Below, one piece after another: positions 23,383 through 34,031 of a stretch of DNA of 64,000 nt. The notes beneath the pieces are model-generated. The model made no database searches. It saw nothing but the letters and a program-made list of their open reading frames with translations, and had not been told where the DNA came from. Location of the stretch: positions 15,969,235 through 16,033,234 of the forward strand of contig OY747712.1 in assembly GCA_963556495.2 (NCBI GenBank), read 5' to 3'. The stretch's first letter is position 1; each line of letters opens with the position of its first letter. This DNA is from Valencia hispanica. Lineage: Eukaryota > Chordata > Actinopteri > Cyprinodontiformes > Valenciidae. A program made the translations under genes and the position numbers.

Positions 23383-24325
23383 AGAGTAACTAAACCCCAA
23401 AACAACTTTTTTTTTGCTTCTAAACTGTATAAATGGGTCTTTACCAATGCAGTATTTCAGTTTCTGGGGATTTTTTTACATTTTGGTGTAAACTTGTTTA
23501 ATTCTACACTTTTTGGTCTAAAAACGTCTTAGTGCTGCCCTCTTAGGGTTGAACTGTGGCTACTGCATTTGAATTTTGTGATTGGTGGAGAGCGCTACAT
23601 CTCTACGTCACAGGTATCAACTGTGTCACAGTCATGTTGTCACAGACACGCCTCGTGGGTTTGTGTATAAAACTATCAGACATACCGGCCCCATAGAGAG
23701 TTTGGAGTGGGATTGCGTTTTTCAGGTTACCATTATTATCACATTAGCACTTAGTTAGCATAGCTAACATACTGTTTTGAACGTTAGAATCACCACTCAG
23801 AGAGCGGGCCCATCATGTCACTCTCTCCCTCAGCAGCAGCGCCAGTCTTGGGCAGCGCTGACTTAGCGCCCTGAGCAAGCGGCTCGAATTGATACGTCTC
23901 GCGGCCGCAGGGCTCCATAAAGCCTCCCTCTACTCCTCTATCTCCGGTGACGACGGAGGAGATCCGCTGGCTCAGGGCGCCGAGCCAGCGCCACCCGAGC
24001 TCGGTGCTGCTGAGGCAGAGGGAGACAGGATGGGTCCGGTCTCTGAGTGGTAATGCTAACATAGGCTAACATTCAAAACAGATTAATGTTGATCAGATCG
24101 ATCAGTTGCAAAACTGCCAATGTCGCTTTGGTCACTGTCCATGTTTCAGTGTCACATTAAGCGAGCTGTCACTGTCCTCCGGAACACACCCCCACGTTCC
24201 CCCCTCCGCTCATCCTCCATAGTTGGCCAAACCCCTCCGTGCTTCTTGGCACCGCCCACTTTGTAGAATTTTTAAAATGTTTTCTGGGGGCGGGGTTATG
24301 ATTTTTCACTGGGTTCGGTTACACT
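23383..24325. mobile_element. TTAA-flanked MITE (piggyBac-like), with inner palindrome
   Basis: TTAA lies on both sides (23379-23382, 24326-24329). The ends are AGAGTAACTAAACCC and the complement of AGTGTAACCGAACCC. No transposase. A second inverted pair lies inside: 23755-23800 and 24036-24090 (ACCACTCAGAGA against TCTCTGAGTGGT, plus the TGTTTTGAA and GCTAAC parts), suggesting a nested foldback element. TTAA target sites are typical of piggyBac but also of Kolobok. Confidence 0.8.
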
Positions 24326-24381
24326 TTAACAATTAAAGCCTCTCCACTGTGCTGGGCTTCAGGCAGTTCCTCCGTTTTGAG

Positions 24382-25051
24382 TAGTGGTGTGCGATACTGC
24401 ATACTTCGATCCGATACCAAGTAAATACGGGCCAGTATCGCAAATACCGACACCGATACTTTTCAATAAATAAGGTGGATGCGTCGTTGAATTGGTAAAT
24501 CTCAATTAATTTCCTGATCTTAAATGTCTTTTGTGATTTTCCTTTTTTTATTATTTGCCAGTTAAAACCCAGGACAGAATTAGGACAAAGTTTATAATTA
24601 AATAGAAAATGCTTTATTATTAAGATTTTCAAACCTGAATAAAAAAGTGCACACAAACTAGTAAACAAATTAAGACAAACAAGTACTGTTGAGAAACTAT
24701 AAAACAAAAGTTTTATTAAAATTCTCAACAAAAAAACAACTGCTGAAAATATAAATAATGTGTAAACAACAACCCCGAACGGCTTTACATAATCTGGGCA
24801 AACAAAGGTGACTCACATGACTGTGCAACATCTAAACACAAGAGGGGGGAGGGGGAGCATGTGTGTGACTGCTCTGCGCTGACACAGGAGCGGCGAGTTA
24901 GGCTACTTGGCTATTTCCTCTTTGCCAAAACCGCAGCATTGCAAACAAGACCAGAACTTAAAGTAAAGAATCGATCTCACTAGGCTAGTATCGACCCGAT
25001 ACTGAGTTGGTATCGATACTATAGATATTTGGATCGATCTGACCACCACTA
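24382..25051. mobile_element. hAT MITE, 8-bp target duplication GTTTTGAG
   Basis: TAGTGGTG starts the element and CACCACTA ends it. GTTTTGAG is perfectly repeated at 24374-24381 and 25052-25059. Subterminal GATCCGATACCAAG and GGTATCGATACTATAG-type sequences are inverted partners rich in ATCGAT/GATAC. A minus-strand frame at 24333-24731 has no transposase features. Confidence 0.85.
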
Positions 25052-25132
25052 GTTTTGAGGTGATTCTGCCTGCCATAGAAGAAATACCCTTTCACAGAAC
25101 ACAGATGAAGTGCGGGGGGGTGTAAGCATCAG

Positions 25133-25135
<3 letters not shown>

Positions 25136-25179
<44 letters not shown>
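25136..25179. repeat. (TA)n microsatellite
   Basis: 44-bp perfect TA run. Confidence 0.95.
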
Positions 25180-25183
<4 letters not shown>

Positions 25184-25466
25184 CAATCATTTTTCAGTTC
25201 TTTACTCCAGTCTTCCATTCAGAGATTAGAAGAAAGAAAAATGAAAACAGGAGCTGTGTTTTTTTGACTGTATTGTTACTGATGATTCCACTTATTTCTA
25301 TGTGGAAATTTTATCAAGGGAGCTTAAATACGCTCAAATAGATTTCAAACACACATGCAGTGCAAACCTAAGACAACAAAATGTGGGGATGAAACAGCAG
25401 CATCTTGGCTGCCTTTACAAACCGGTGTTACGTCAATATGAGTTCCCCCATCGAGATCTGTTTTGG

Positions 25467-25771
25467 CTTCACCTACCTGCGAGGTAGCTCCACCCAACCT
25501 TGAGGTGGAACCACCTACCCACAAAAAATGTATCTCAGTTTTATTATACAGCAATTCTACATTTTAATTTCTGTATGTTTTTGGAAAAATACATTATGTT
25601 TTGCATAATTATGATGCCAAGAGGAGGGCTGTCAGCCTGGGGGAACACATCCTGAGAGGAGCGTCAGATAGTGTTCCCCCTCTAATTAACAGCGTTCGCA
25701 TTTGCCAAAGTTCCATTTTGGTGCGTGCACCGCACATTAGTTGGGTGAAGCCACCTCACGGGTGGGTGGAG
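25467..25771. repeat. Inverted repeat pair, possible small MITE
   Basis: GGCTTCACCTACCTGCGAGG (25467) and the region at 25740-25771 are inverted partners over about 32 bp with a few mismatches. Each arm is also partly self-palindromic. Target duplication not found. Confidence 0.4.
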
Positions 25772-26740
25772 CCGAATCAGTCATGTGGTACTGCCGGTGT
25801 TCTGACTCTCTGTGTTACCTCATCAGATTTATCTATCATAGCGTGCCTAGATATCTATGTCTATCTGTCAGTGCTACCCTTCAAAAGCTGCTTCCGTCAT
25901 GTTTGCATGCCGAAAAACATAACGGTTAACTTAGATGTTAAATATAATCATCGGAAAATATTCTTCAAGTGAAAGGATTGAAGTGGCCGTTTAGCAGTTA
26001 TGCTAGCGTTGCAAAAATTTATATTAACGAAAACTTTTCTACAACCACCAGAACATGCTACCTGTTTAATATATGACTAAAGCTAGCACAAAATAGATGC
26101 ACTAAAAAACCTTGATCAGAATATCTTACCTGTTAAATATACATGGGTAGCATATACAGATGCACTAAAAACCTATCAAACAGGGGAAAGAACAATTTTT
26201 TATTGTAATTGAACACTTACATCAAAAAGTACAAATTAACCATGCCAACTTTTTTGCATAAATAAGTTGTGTGTCTATATTTTATATGTAGCAATGTCAA
26301 AGTAAATGTGCCCACCTAAACAGAGGTCACTATGCACCTGAAAAGATAAATTGCTTCTGAGCCAACAAACAGCTGATAACCTATAAAATTATGATCGTGA
26401 CTTAAATAATCTATGTATCAATGTTACAAAAACATTATAAACATTTCAATGGAAACCCTTCACTCAAGTACAAATTGAGATAATTTGCTTCAGAGTTTAA
26501 CTCTGTGGGTTATACTGATTATTTTACAGACTGAGGATTTGGTGTAGCTGGATTTTAAAAGTATTGTCCTTGTCTTGGATCAATCAGCTTTGATGTATGT
26601 AATCTTAGAGTTCACAAAAACCTGGGTGAATAAAGTCAATCTAGAATCAAAGTGCTCTTATTTACATACAATACAAGTATATCTTAGCTCAGGCTATTTC
26701 AATATTTAAGGCTTTAATGACTGACAGGTCAGCACATCAT
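25772..26740. other. AT-rich spacer
   Basis: No gene recognised. A near-duplicate AGATGCACTAAAAAACCT motif lies at about 26094 and 26160. Confidence 0.35.
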
Positions 26741-28067
26741 TCATTTCTCCCTGAGCAAGGTTCTGTAGCTCTCAGCATCCTAAAAGACACACATGAATAT
26801 TATGATATGAAACATAAGACAAACAATAATTTGCTCTTGCTGTTGAATTCCTTACACTATTAAAATTAAACTGACCAAATATTCCATCAGTTCTGGATTC
26901 AAGGATTTGGTTTTTAAAACCCCAAAAACATAATCAGCTTAAACAGAAGATCTTAAGGTATTTTGTGAACCACAGTCCCTGAGAAATGCTGAAGAATTCT
27001 CTGGAGTAAAAACAGGAAAACAAATTTGAGAAGAAATGCTCTAATATTGTCCAAAACATTCACTGAAATCTGAAGTGCAAATATTGCTATGCACTTAGGA
27101 GACGAAAATCAATGGATTCTTTTTTTTTTTTTTTTTTACTTTATTCTAATCAGCATTTGGCAAATAGCCCCTACCAAGATTTGACTGCGTCAAACTCAAA
27201 TTGGATATTTATCCTAGTCTGTGCTCGACTTTAGTCACGGCCCTCTGATCATAAAACATTACAAAAATAATATTTCACCACCACCACTGTATCCTGGTAC
27301 TTTTCTGAAGTTCCTACTGTAAAACAGAATGATAATATTAAATATTTCAGTAATCAACTAATTTTGAGTCACAGCGTTCATGACAGGGATAGTTTCCTTT
27401 GTTTACCTCTGGATCCATGAGAACAGTGAGCTTCTGTGGCCTGCTGACAGTCTCAAATGTTTTTCATTGTCAAAGATAAATACATATTTAATCATGCATT
27501 GATATAATTGGTTTACCAAAACCCATACTAGAAGCATCCATCCAAAAGTCCAAAGTTTAAAGGACACAACCAGACCTCCTCAGCTGATATCTTCATTGGT
27601 TGGATTGTTCAGTGATATTTATTAACGGCTTGAAATAATGAGATGCAAAATCAAAAGCTTCTTGGTCAGTTCACCATTTCTCACATCTCTGTTACTTTCC
27701 TGTAAACAGCTTACTTGTCGCCTCTGCTGAGACCAGGTACACAGGATTCTATAAAAAATGACCACATAAGTAGAAATACATGCAAAATAAAAATACTTCC
27801 AAAACACTCCACAGGAATTAATTTATTTATCTGATTTTTATAATGATGTGGAGCAGATATACATCTAAAACCAGTTTAAAAGAAAAAAGATAACAGATCA
27901 GAAAAATAGTCAGAAACCATTACATTAGATTAAGAATAAAAAAATGTTTTCCATTACCTCATCGGAGAGCCAGTTATTTCCATGCAGTGTCCTAAAGTTA
28001 AACAGCTGGCATCACACCAAAACTGCTTCCAGCCGCCGATCATCACTTAAAACCAGGAGCTTTATGA
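26741..28067 (-). pseudogene. Decayed multi-exon gene, possibly Ulp1/SENP-like protease
   Basis: Minus-strand exon-like blocks have matching splice signals. Block 28067-27958 has acceptor ...CCCACAG and donor GAG/GTAATG; it holds ATG 28043 (MIGGWKQFWCDASCL) and, after a frame shift, LHGNNWLSDE. Block 27748-27715 lies between TTTTATAG and GTAAGC. A block ends at 27407 (QKLTVLMDPE, donor GTAAAC). Block 26779-26741 has acceptor TTTTAG and reads DAESYRTLLREK stop. The last two join in phase. NWLSDE recalls the conserved WLxDE segment at the start of Ulp1 protease domains, but no catalytic His/Asp/Cys is seen. The identity is a guess; the exon structure is the stronger observation. It could be part of a large DNA transposon carrying a Ulp1 ORF, or an old gene copy. 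Confidence 0.35.
27120..27137. repeat. T18 homopolymer
   Basis: Uninterrupted T run; possibly the poly(A) end of a minus-strand retroposon. Confidence 0.8.
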
Positions 28068-28335
28068 CTGTGGGCCAACAAAGAGTAAAGATTGTTAATT
28101 ACTATGAAAACAAATATTTATAGTATTGATCTGTAGATGACTGATAAGCTCAGGAAATATGTTATTAGTTTGTAAAGCGGCTAATAAATATATACCAAGC
28201 CAGTAAATAGCAGCACATAGCAGTCATAGTTTGGACAGCCCCAGTGTGCCCACCTGTTGGAGACCTAAAAACCTCTTTTCACTTTGTTTCCAAAGCTTAA
28301 AAACAAAAAATGCGCTGCTAAATATTAATAATGAA

Positions 28336-28464
28336 CTCACCCTCTCTCTTGACTTTTTGTTTCCTACCTCTCTTCTTCATCCTCTCTTTCTTGCCCTTTA
28401 TTTTCCGTCTCCCTATCCATAACATCAGAAAATAAAACCCACAGCAATTCATAATAAAAATTTA
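28336..28464 (-). repeat. Dispersed repeat, inverted copy of 2443-2569
   Basis: Read on the minus strand it follows 2443-2569 closely, from ATGAATTGCTGTGGGTTTTA through the A/G-rich stretch to GAGAGAGGGTGAG. Confidence 0.65.
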
Positions 28465-28465
28465 C

Positions 28466-28467
<2 letters not shown>

Positions 28468-28535
<68 letters not shown>
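28468..28535. repeat. (TA)n microsatellite with one GATA interruption
   Basis: TA run with a single G insertion near 28500. It abuts the dispersed repeat. Confidence 0.95.
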
Positions 28536-28537
<2 letters not shown>

Positions 28538-28699
28538 TGTTAACTTCTTGTAATTAATACGTTTACAATTTAATGCACAGCTACAAATGCACATTCTGTA
28601 AATACTTTTTGTTTTTAAATTATCCTACTCAGTTGCAGTTCTGAGTATACTGACTTATTTTTAATAACTACACAGTACTTTGGTTTTATAGTTTTGTCT

Positions 28700-28850
28700 T
28701 TAATGTGCAAATATTAATCTTAATTCTGCTTTCATACTTTTCTTTTGTGACTCTGAATGCTTCTGTTACCTGTCACTTTGCTGTTGTTACAGATGAATTT
28801 CCCCTTTGTGGGACAAAGGATTATTCTATTCTATTCAATTACAATATCAC
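28700..28850 (+). mobile_element. LINE 3' end (L2/CR1 type)
   Basis: GATGAATTTCCCCTTTGTGG then GACAAAGGATTATTCTATTC is the typical hairpin-like 3' end with short terminal repeats (TTCTA). The coding part is absent, so this is a short 5'-truncated insertion. The overlapping plus-strand frame at 28705-29031 is spurious. Confidence 0.6.
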
Positions 28851-28881
28851 AGATGTGAAACTTAAGTCATTTACAAACATA

Positions 28882-30435
28882 CAGTGGCTTGCAAAAGTAT
28901 TCGGCCCCCTTGAACTTTTCCACATTTTGTCACATTACAGCCACAAACATGAATCAATTTTATTGGAATTCCAAGTGAAAGACCATACAAAGTGGTGTAC
29001 ACATGAGAAGTGGAACGAAAATCATACATGATTCCAAACATTTTTTACAAATAAATAACTGAAAAGTGGGGTGTGCGTAATTATTCAGCCCCCTTTGGTC
29101 TGAGTGCAGTCAGTTGCCCATAGACATTGTCTGATGAGTGCTAATGACTAAATGGAGTGCACCTGTGTGTAATCTAATGTCAGTACAAATACAGCTGCCC
29201 TGTGACGGCCTCAGAGGTTGTCTAAGAGAATGTTGGGAGCAACAACACCATGAAGTCCAAAGAACACACCAGACAGGTCAGGGATAAAGTTATTGAGAAA
29301 TTTAAAACAGGCTTAGGCTACAAAAAGATTTCCCAAGCCTTGAACATCCCACGGAGCGCTGTTCAAGCGATCATTCAGAAATGGAAGGAGTATGGCACAA
29401 CTGTAAACCTACCAAGACAAGGCCGTCCACCTGAACTCACAGGCCGAACAAGGAGAGCGCTGATCAGAAATGCAGCCAAGAGGCCCATGGTGACTCTGGA
29501 CGAGCTGCAGAGATCTACAGCTCAGGTGGGGGAATCTGTCCATAGGACAACTATTAGTCGTGCACTGCACAAAGTTGGCCTTTATGGAAGAGTGGCAAGA
29601 AGAAAGCCATTGTTAAAAGAAAACCATAAGAAGTCCCGTTTGCAGTTTTCCAAAAGCCATGTGGGGGACACAGCAAACATGTGGAAGAAGGTGCAAAACG
29701 CTATGTGTGGCGGAAAACTAACACTGCACATCACTCTGATCCCCACTGTCAAATATGGTGTTGGCAGCATCATGCTCTGGGGGTGCTTCTCTTCAGCAGG
29801 GACAGGGAAGCTGGTCAGAGTTGATGGGAAGATGGATGGAGCCAAATACAGGGCAATCTTGGAAGAAAACCTCTTGGAGTCTGCAAAAGACTTGAGACTG
29901 GGGCGAAGGTTCACCTTCCAGCAGGACAACGACCCTAAACATAAAGCCAGGGCTACAATGGAAGGGTTTAAAACAAAACATATCCATGTGTTAGAATGGC
30001 CCAGTCAAAGTCCAGATCTAAATCCAATCGAGAATCTGTGGCAAGATCTGAAAACTGCTGTTCACAAACGCTGTCCATCTAATCTGACTGAGCTGGAGCT
30101 GTTTTGCAAAGAAGAATGGGCAAGAATTTCAGTCTCTAGATGTGCAAAGCTGGTAGAGACATACCCTAAAAGACTGGCAGCTGTAATTGCAGCAAAAGGT
30201 GGTTCTACAAAGTATTGACTCATGGGGCTGAATAATTACGCACACCTCACTTTTCACTTATTTATTTGTAAAAAATGTTTGGAATCATGTATGATTTTCG
30301 TTCCACTTCTCACGTGTACACCACTTTGTATTGGTCTTCCACGTGGTATTCCAATAAAATTGATTCATGCTTGTGGCTGTAATGTGACAAAATGTGGAAA
30401 AGTTCAAGGGGGCTGAATAATTTTGCAAGCCACTG
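28882..30435 (+). mobile_element. Full-length Tc1-like transposon with 210-bp inverted repeats
   Basis: 1554 bp flanked by TA (28880-28881, 30436-30437). Terminal inverted repeats of about 211 bp (28882-29092, 30224-30435) begin CAGTGGCTTGCAAAAGTATT and stay highly similar throughout. A transposase frame lies between them. The best preserved DNA transposon in the window. Confidence 0.93.
29250..30218 (+). pseudogene. Tc1 transposase, open frame but first catalytic Asp lost
   Basis: Open for 322 codons from ATG 29250 (MKSKEHTRQVRDKVIEKF); family members are usually about 340. N-terminal helix-turn-helix blocks are intact (YKKISQALNIPRSAVQAIIQ, a GRPPELT linker, VTLDELQ). The second Asp (FQQDNDPKHKA) and the Glu (SPDLNPIENLWQDL) are present. 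After MWKKV the expected block with Trp-Ser-Asp-Glu is missing and the frame is shifted for about 20 residues (QNAMCGGKLTLHI). It returns at IPTVKYG. This fits a deletion of about 43 bp plus a second small deletion restoring the frame. Without the first Asp no strand transfer is expected, although the DNA-binding part could still bind the inverted repeats. Confidence 0.85.
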
Positions 30436-30437
30436 TA

Positions 30438-30725
30438 CTTACAAGGGCTTTCATGTACACTTGAAACAAGTAACGATATAACAGCTTAAGGAAAGCCAGT
30501 TATAAAATAGTTTGAATAAAACTATCTTTAACCCTTGACGAAATAAAACAGACAAAACAGAACTTCCACAGGTAGGAATTTTTAATTTTCAATGACAGGA
30601 TTGCTGAGTAAGCAAACTGGGACGTAACGTCAAACTGCACATGTGCAGTGCTAAATAGTAGGACAGATTTTGGGGTAGCACAGATAGTCCACATTCCGGC
30701 AAGCCGGGCCTTGATATAAGATATA
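30438..30725. other. Spacer between two Tc1 elements
   Basis: 288 bp, nothing recognised. Confidence 0.4.
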
Positions 30726-32300
30726 CAGACCCTTTCCAACAAATTCGAATATAATGGAAAAGTTTATTTCCATAATTCCATTCAAAAAGTTAAACTTTCA
30801 TAGATTATAGATTCAGGGCCCACAACTTAAACAATTTCAAATATTTAGTTGTTTATTTGTACATAATTTGGACTTCCAGCTCAATAGTTCAGAAAAACAG
30901 GAATTCAAAAAATGTGAATACTCTCAAGAAATCACCATTTACTTCTCAGTTTTTGCAGAAAAAAGAAGGAAATTAGGATCACATCAAATCAATCAAAATA
31001 TGGTACTTTCATAATGATATGTCAATCTTCAATACTTGGTAGGGAATCTGTTGGCCTTTATCACTGCTTCGATGCATTGTGGCATTGAGGCCATCAGCCT
31101 GTGGCATTGCCTGAGAGCTATGGAAGCCCAGATTTCCTTGATGCTTGCTGTCAGCTCTTCTTTGTTTTTTGGTCTGGTGCCTCTCATTTTCCTCTTGATA
31201 ATACCCCATAGATTTTCTATCGGATTACGTCCGGAGAGTTGGGTGGCCAGTCAAGCACTGTGATGGCATGGGCATCAAACCAGGTTTTGGTGCTTCTGGC
31301 GGTACGGGCAGAGGCCAGGTCCTACTGGAAGATGAAATCTGCATCTTCATACAGATCCTCAGCAGAAGGAATCATGTAGTCCTCTAAAACATTCTGGTAG
31401 ACCGATGTGGTGACTTGGATTTAGGAAAGCAGAGTTTACCAACACCTGCACCGGACATTGCACCCCAAATCATGACTGACTGTGGATATTTCACACAGGA
31501 CCTCAAGGAGCTTGGGTTCTATTCCTCACCAGTCTTCCTCCAAACCCTTGGACCTTGATTCCCGAATGAAAGGCACACTTTACTTTCATCGCAAAAGAAG
31601 ACCATGGACCACTGGCCAAAAGTCCAGTCCTTTTTCTCCTTGGCCCAGTTTAGACACTTACGTTGACTCAGGCTCAGAAGCAGTTTGACCCAAGGAACCA
31701 AACAGTTGTGGCCCATCTTCCGGATGCGTCTGAATGTGGTGAATCTTCTCTGTTTGATAATCTGCTGAAGCCCACAGTCAGCTCGTCTGCTGGTGTATCT
31801 TCTCCTGCCACATTTTGCCCTTTTACTAGACTTTCCATTGATATGCTTGGACACAGCACTCTGTGAACAGCCAGCTTCCTAAGCTATGAACGTTTGTGGC
31901 TCACCCATCCTATGGAGATTATAAATGATGGTCTTCTGGCCAGTTGTTAAGTCTGCAGTCTTCCCTATATTGAACCTAACTGAGACAATTGAACCAAAGT
32001 GAAGCAATTTAATGACACCTGGGAAACCTGTGCAGGTACTTTGAGTAGATGGGCAGATGAGTAGTGTGTGACACTAAGTTTAAAACTATCATGCCCTGTT
32101 TAAATTTGGGCTGATTTCCTATTCTAATTTTTTGAATTCCTGTTTTTGTGGGTTTTATGAGTTGGAAGCCCAAATTATGTACAAATAAACAACTAAATAC
32201 TTGAAATCGTTAAAGTTGTGAGCCCTGAATCTATAATCTATTGAAGTTTAACATTTTGAAAGGAATTATGGAAATAAATAAACTGTTCCATGATAATCTG
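30726..32300 (-). mobile_element. Full-length Tc1-like transposon, different family
   Basis: 1575 bp with TA at 30724-30725 and 32301-32302. The long inverted repeats include GTTTATTTCCATAATTCCAT, ATAGATTCAGGGCCCACAAC and TATTTAGTTGTTTATTTGTA. The transposase remnant is on the minus strand. Its terminal sequence differs from the neighbour at 28882. Confidence 0.9.
31029..31968 (-). pseudogene. Tc1-like transposase, broken
   Basis: Readable from 31968, where the expected start is ATA instead of ATG, to TGA at 31031-31029 after a Phe-Pro-Thr-Lys-Tyr end. The helix-turn-helix region is at about 31850-31700 (ADCGLQQIIKQRRFTTFRRI). The first catalytic Asp is kept (VFFCDESKVCLSFGNQGPRV). The second block reads FQ, stop, DLA: a TAG at 31325-31323 directly precedes the Asp. 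A one-base deletion shifts the frame just before the Glu block (NPIEN equivalent near 31215). The several breaks rule out activity. Confidence 0.8.
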
Positions 32301-32449
32301 TAATATAAAGCAGTGTTAGGAGGATTGTGAGGTCATTTCAAGCATAGTTTTCAGCTTCTGACTTCGCAAAGCTTCTTTTTTTAATTTATCTGACTCCATC
32401 ACCATGATAGCCTGTGCTGGAAAACTTTCAGTGGGGGATTTTTGTCATA

Positions 32450-33199
32450 AGTTTTAAATGTCCTACGTTTTTGAACTCACCATACATTTCGAAGGTTCCT
32501 TGAATGCACCACAGGTGTGAGATGCCGATGCAGTACACACAAGCTTCTGCCTTAATTCCCGTTGAAAGATCGGTCTTTATTTATTTTTTACTTTTGAATT
32601 AACATTAACTACCAAACAACTTCGTTTGTGAGTGGGTGAAATGAACCGAAAAAGGTTAATGATTGATCAGTGGACATAGTTAGATCATGCAGCATACACA
32701 TGCGCAGATCGTTCCCTTTGCGAAGGAGCAAGCTGAGTCTCTAAACTGCAGGAAATAACGGCTACAAAGTTTCACATAAAGTAGCTGAGAGTGGTTAGAA
32801 ATGTCGCTAGGCGCTTTTTGGAATAAAAAGTCGTTAAGGGGGTCTGAAAAGTCTTTAGAAATAGCGAAAAAAAGTCGCTATGTTGGCAACACTGAGTGGA
32901 ACAGCGCTTCCTTCTAGGTGCGCGCTCCCGACTCAGGGGGATACAATTTCTGACGGGGATAACTACCTTCGCACGACACCGGCATTAGCTCATAAGAAGT
33001 TTCTTTTCTGAGCTGTTCTGTATGGTTAAAAAACAAAATAACAATTCGGTATGAGTTAAAAGGAATTTTTAAATAGACTGGTTCTGAATGAGGACTTTGA
33101 GACAGGCAGCCGGTCTCCCATCTTCCTGGTACTGCCTACCACCACAGAATCTTTTAACGGTACGCAGTACCGGACCGTACCGGCTTACTTTCACCCCTG
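32450..33199. mobile_element. hAT-like element fragment (one terminus)
   Basis: The right end reads CGTACCGGCTTACTTTCACC then CCTG, the complement of a CAGGGGTGAAAG-type hAT terminus. No matching left terminus occurs within 1 kb and no transposase is seen. The left boundary is a guess. Confidence 0.45.
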
Positions 33200-34031
33200 G
33201 TGAACAGTATCTCTTTTTCTCTCCTCTTTGCTAAGTGAGAAGATTACACACCACTGTGGATTTCTTTGAAAAGGAACTCAGGTTGCAGTCACAGTACAAT
33301 ATATCAGCTTCGCAACCCTACTATATGTCGACTGTTTCTGGGGTTATATTGCACAACTTTTTACATGTTTAATATAAAAATTTTGAAAATTATAAAAAAC
33401 ATACAATATATCTAGCCTATTAGTTTTACTTTTTAACTAAATTACTGAAAAAAGTTAATTACTCAAGTAATATTTTGATAATATTTGTATTGTATAATAT
33501 TTGGGTCTTGGTTGTCTTCATTTTTTCATTGAGGACTTGATATCTAAAATGTTCTTTTTTGTTAATTTTTATAAAACTAATCTGTAAATATGTTCTTTAA
33601 AAATATATATTATTTGACACAAAAAAGGGAAAGTTAATTTATTGTAATTCTCACCATTTAATATGTAATCTTTAAGATTATGTTGCGATTCTTCCAATTA
33701 TCTGACATATCCAAATTAAGTCTTTTAACTTTGAAATTGGGGGAGTGGGATGGCAGCGGGGGAAGGGTAATCTTTGGAGACAGGGTTGTAATTTTGTAAA
33801 GCGAGTCATCAAAGATAGCCATTTAATCCCAGATCGGTCCCAGACAGGAACAGAGAACTCTTTTGATCTGGAAATGAAGCCAGCAGTGGGCCTCCAGAAA
33901 AACACCAAATCCATTTTGGGGATTGAAGTCAATTCAGGGAATGAAAAGATCAACGAGCTATCTGTCAAATGTAAAGTCCACATATTCTAATTAAGTGAAA
34001 TGTCTAGATATTAGGTGATTGCGCTAACAGA
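33200..34031. other. AT-rich spacer
   Basis: No gene recognised. The two overlapping frames at 33678-33990 on opposite strands have no family features. Confidence 0.35.

Noticed and set aside
23790..24062. 90-codon minus-strand frame in GC-richer DNA
   Set aside because: It lies wholly inside the TTAA MITE, between its inner inverted repeats.
28705..29031. 108-codon frame with a signal-peptide-like start
   Set aside because: It runs across a LINE 3' end and a Tc1 terminal repeat, so it is a chance frame.
33678..33990. Overlapping frames on opposite strands
   Set aside because: No family features, no splice context, AT-rich flanks.
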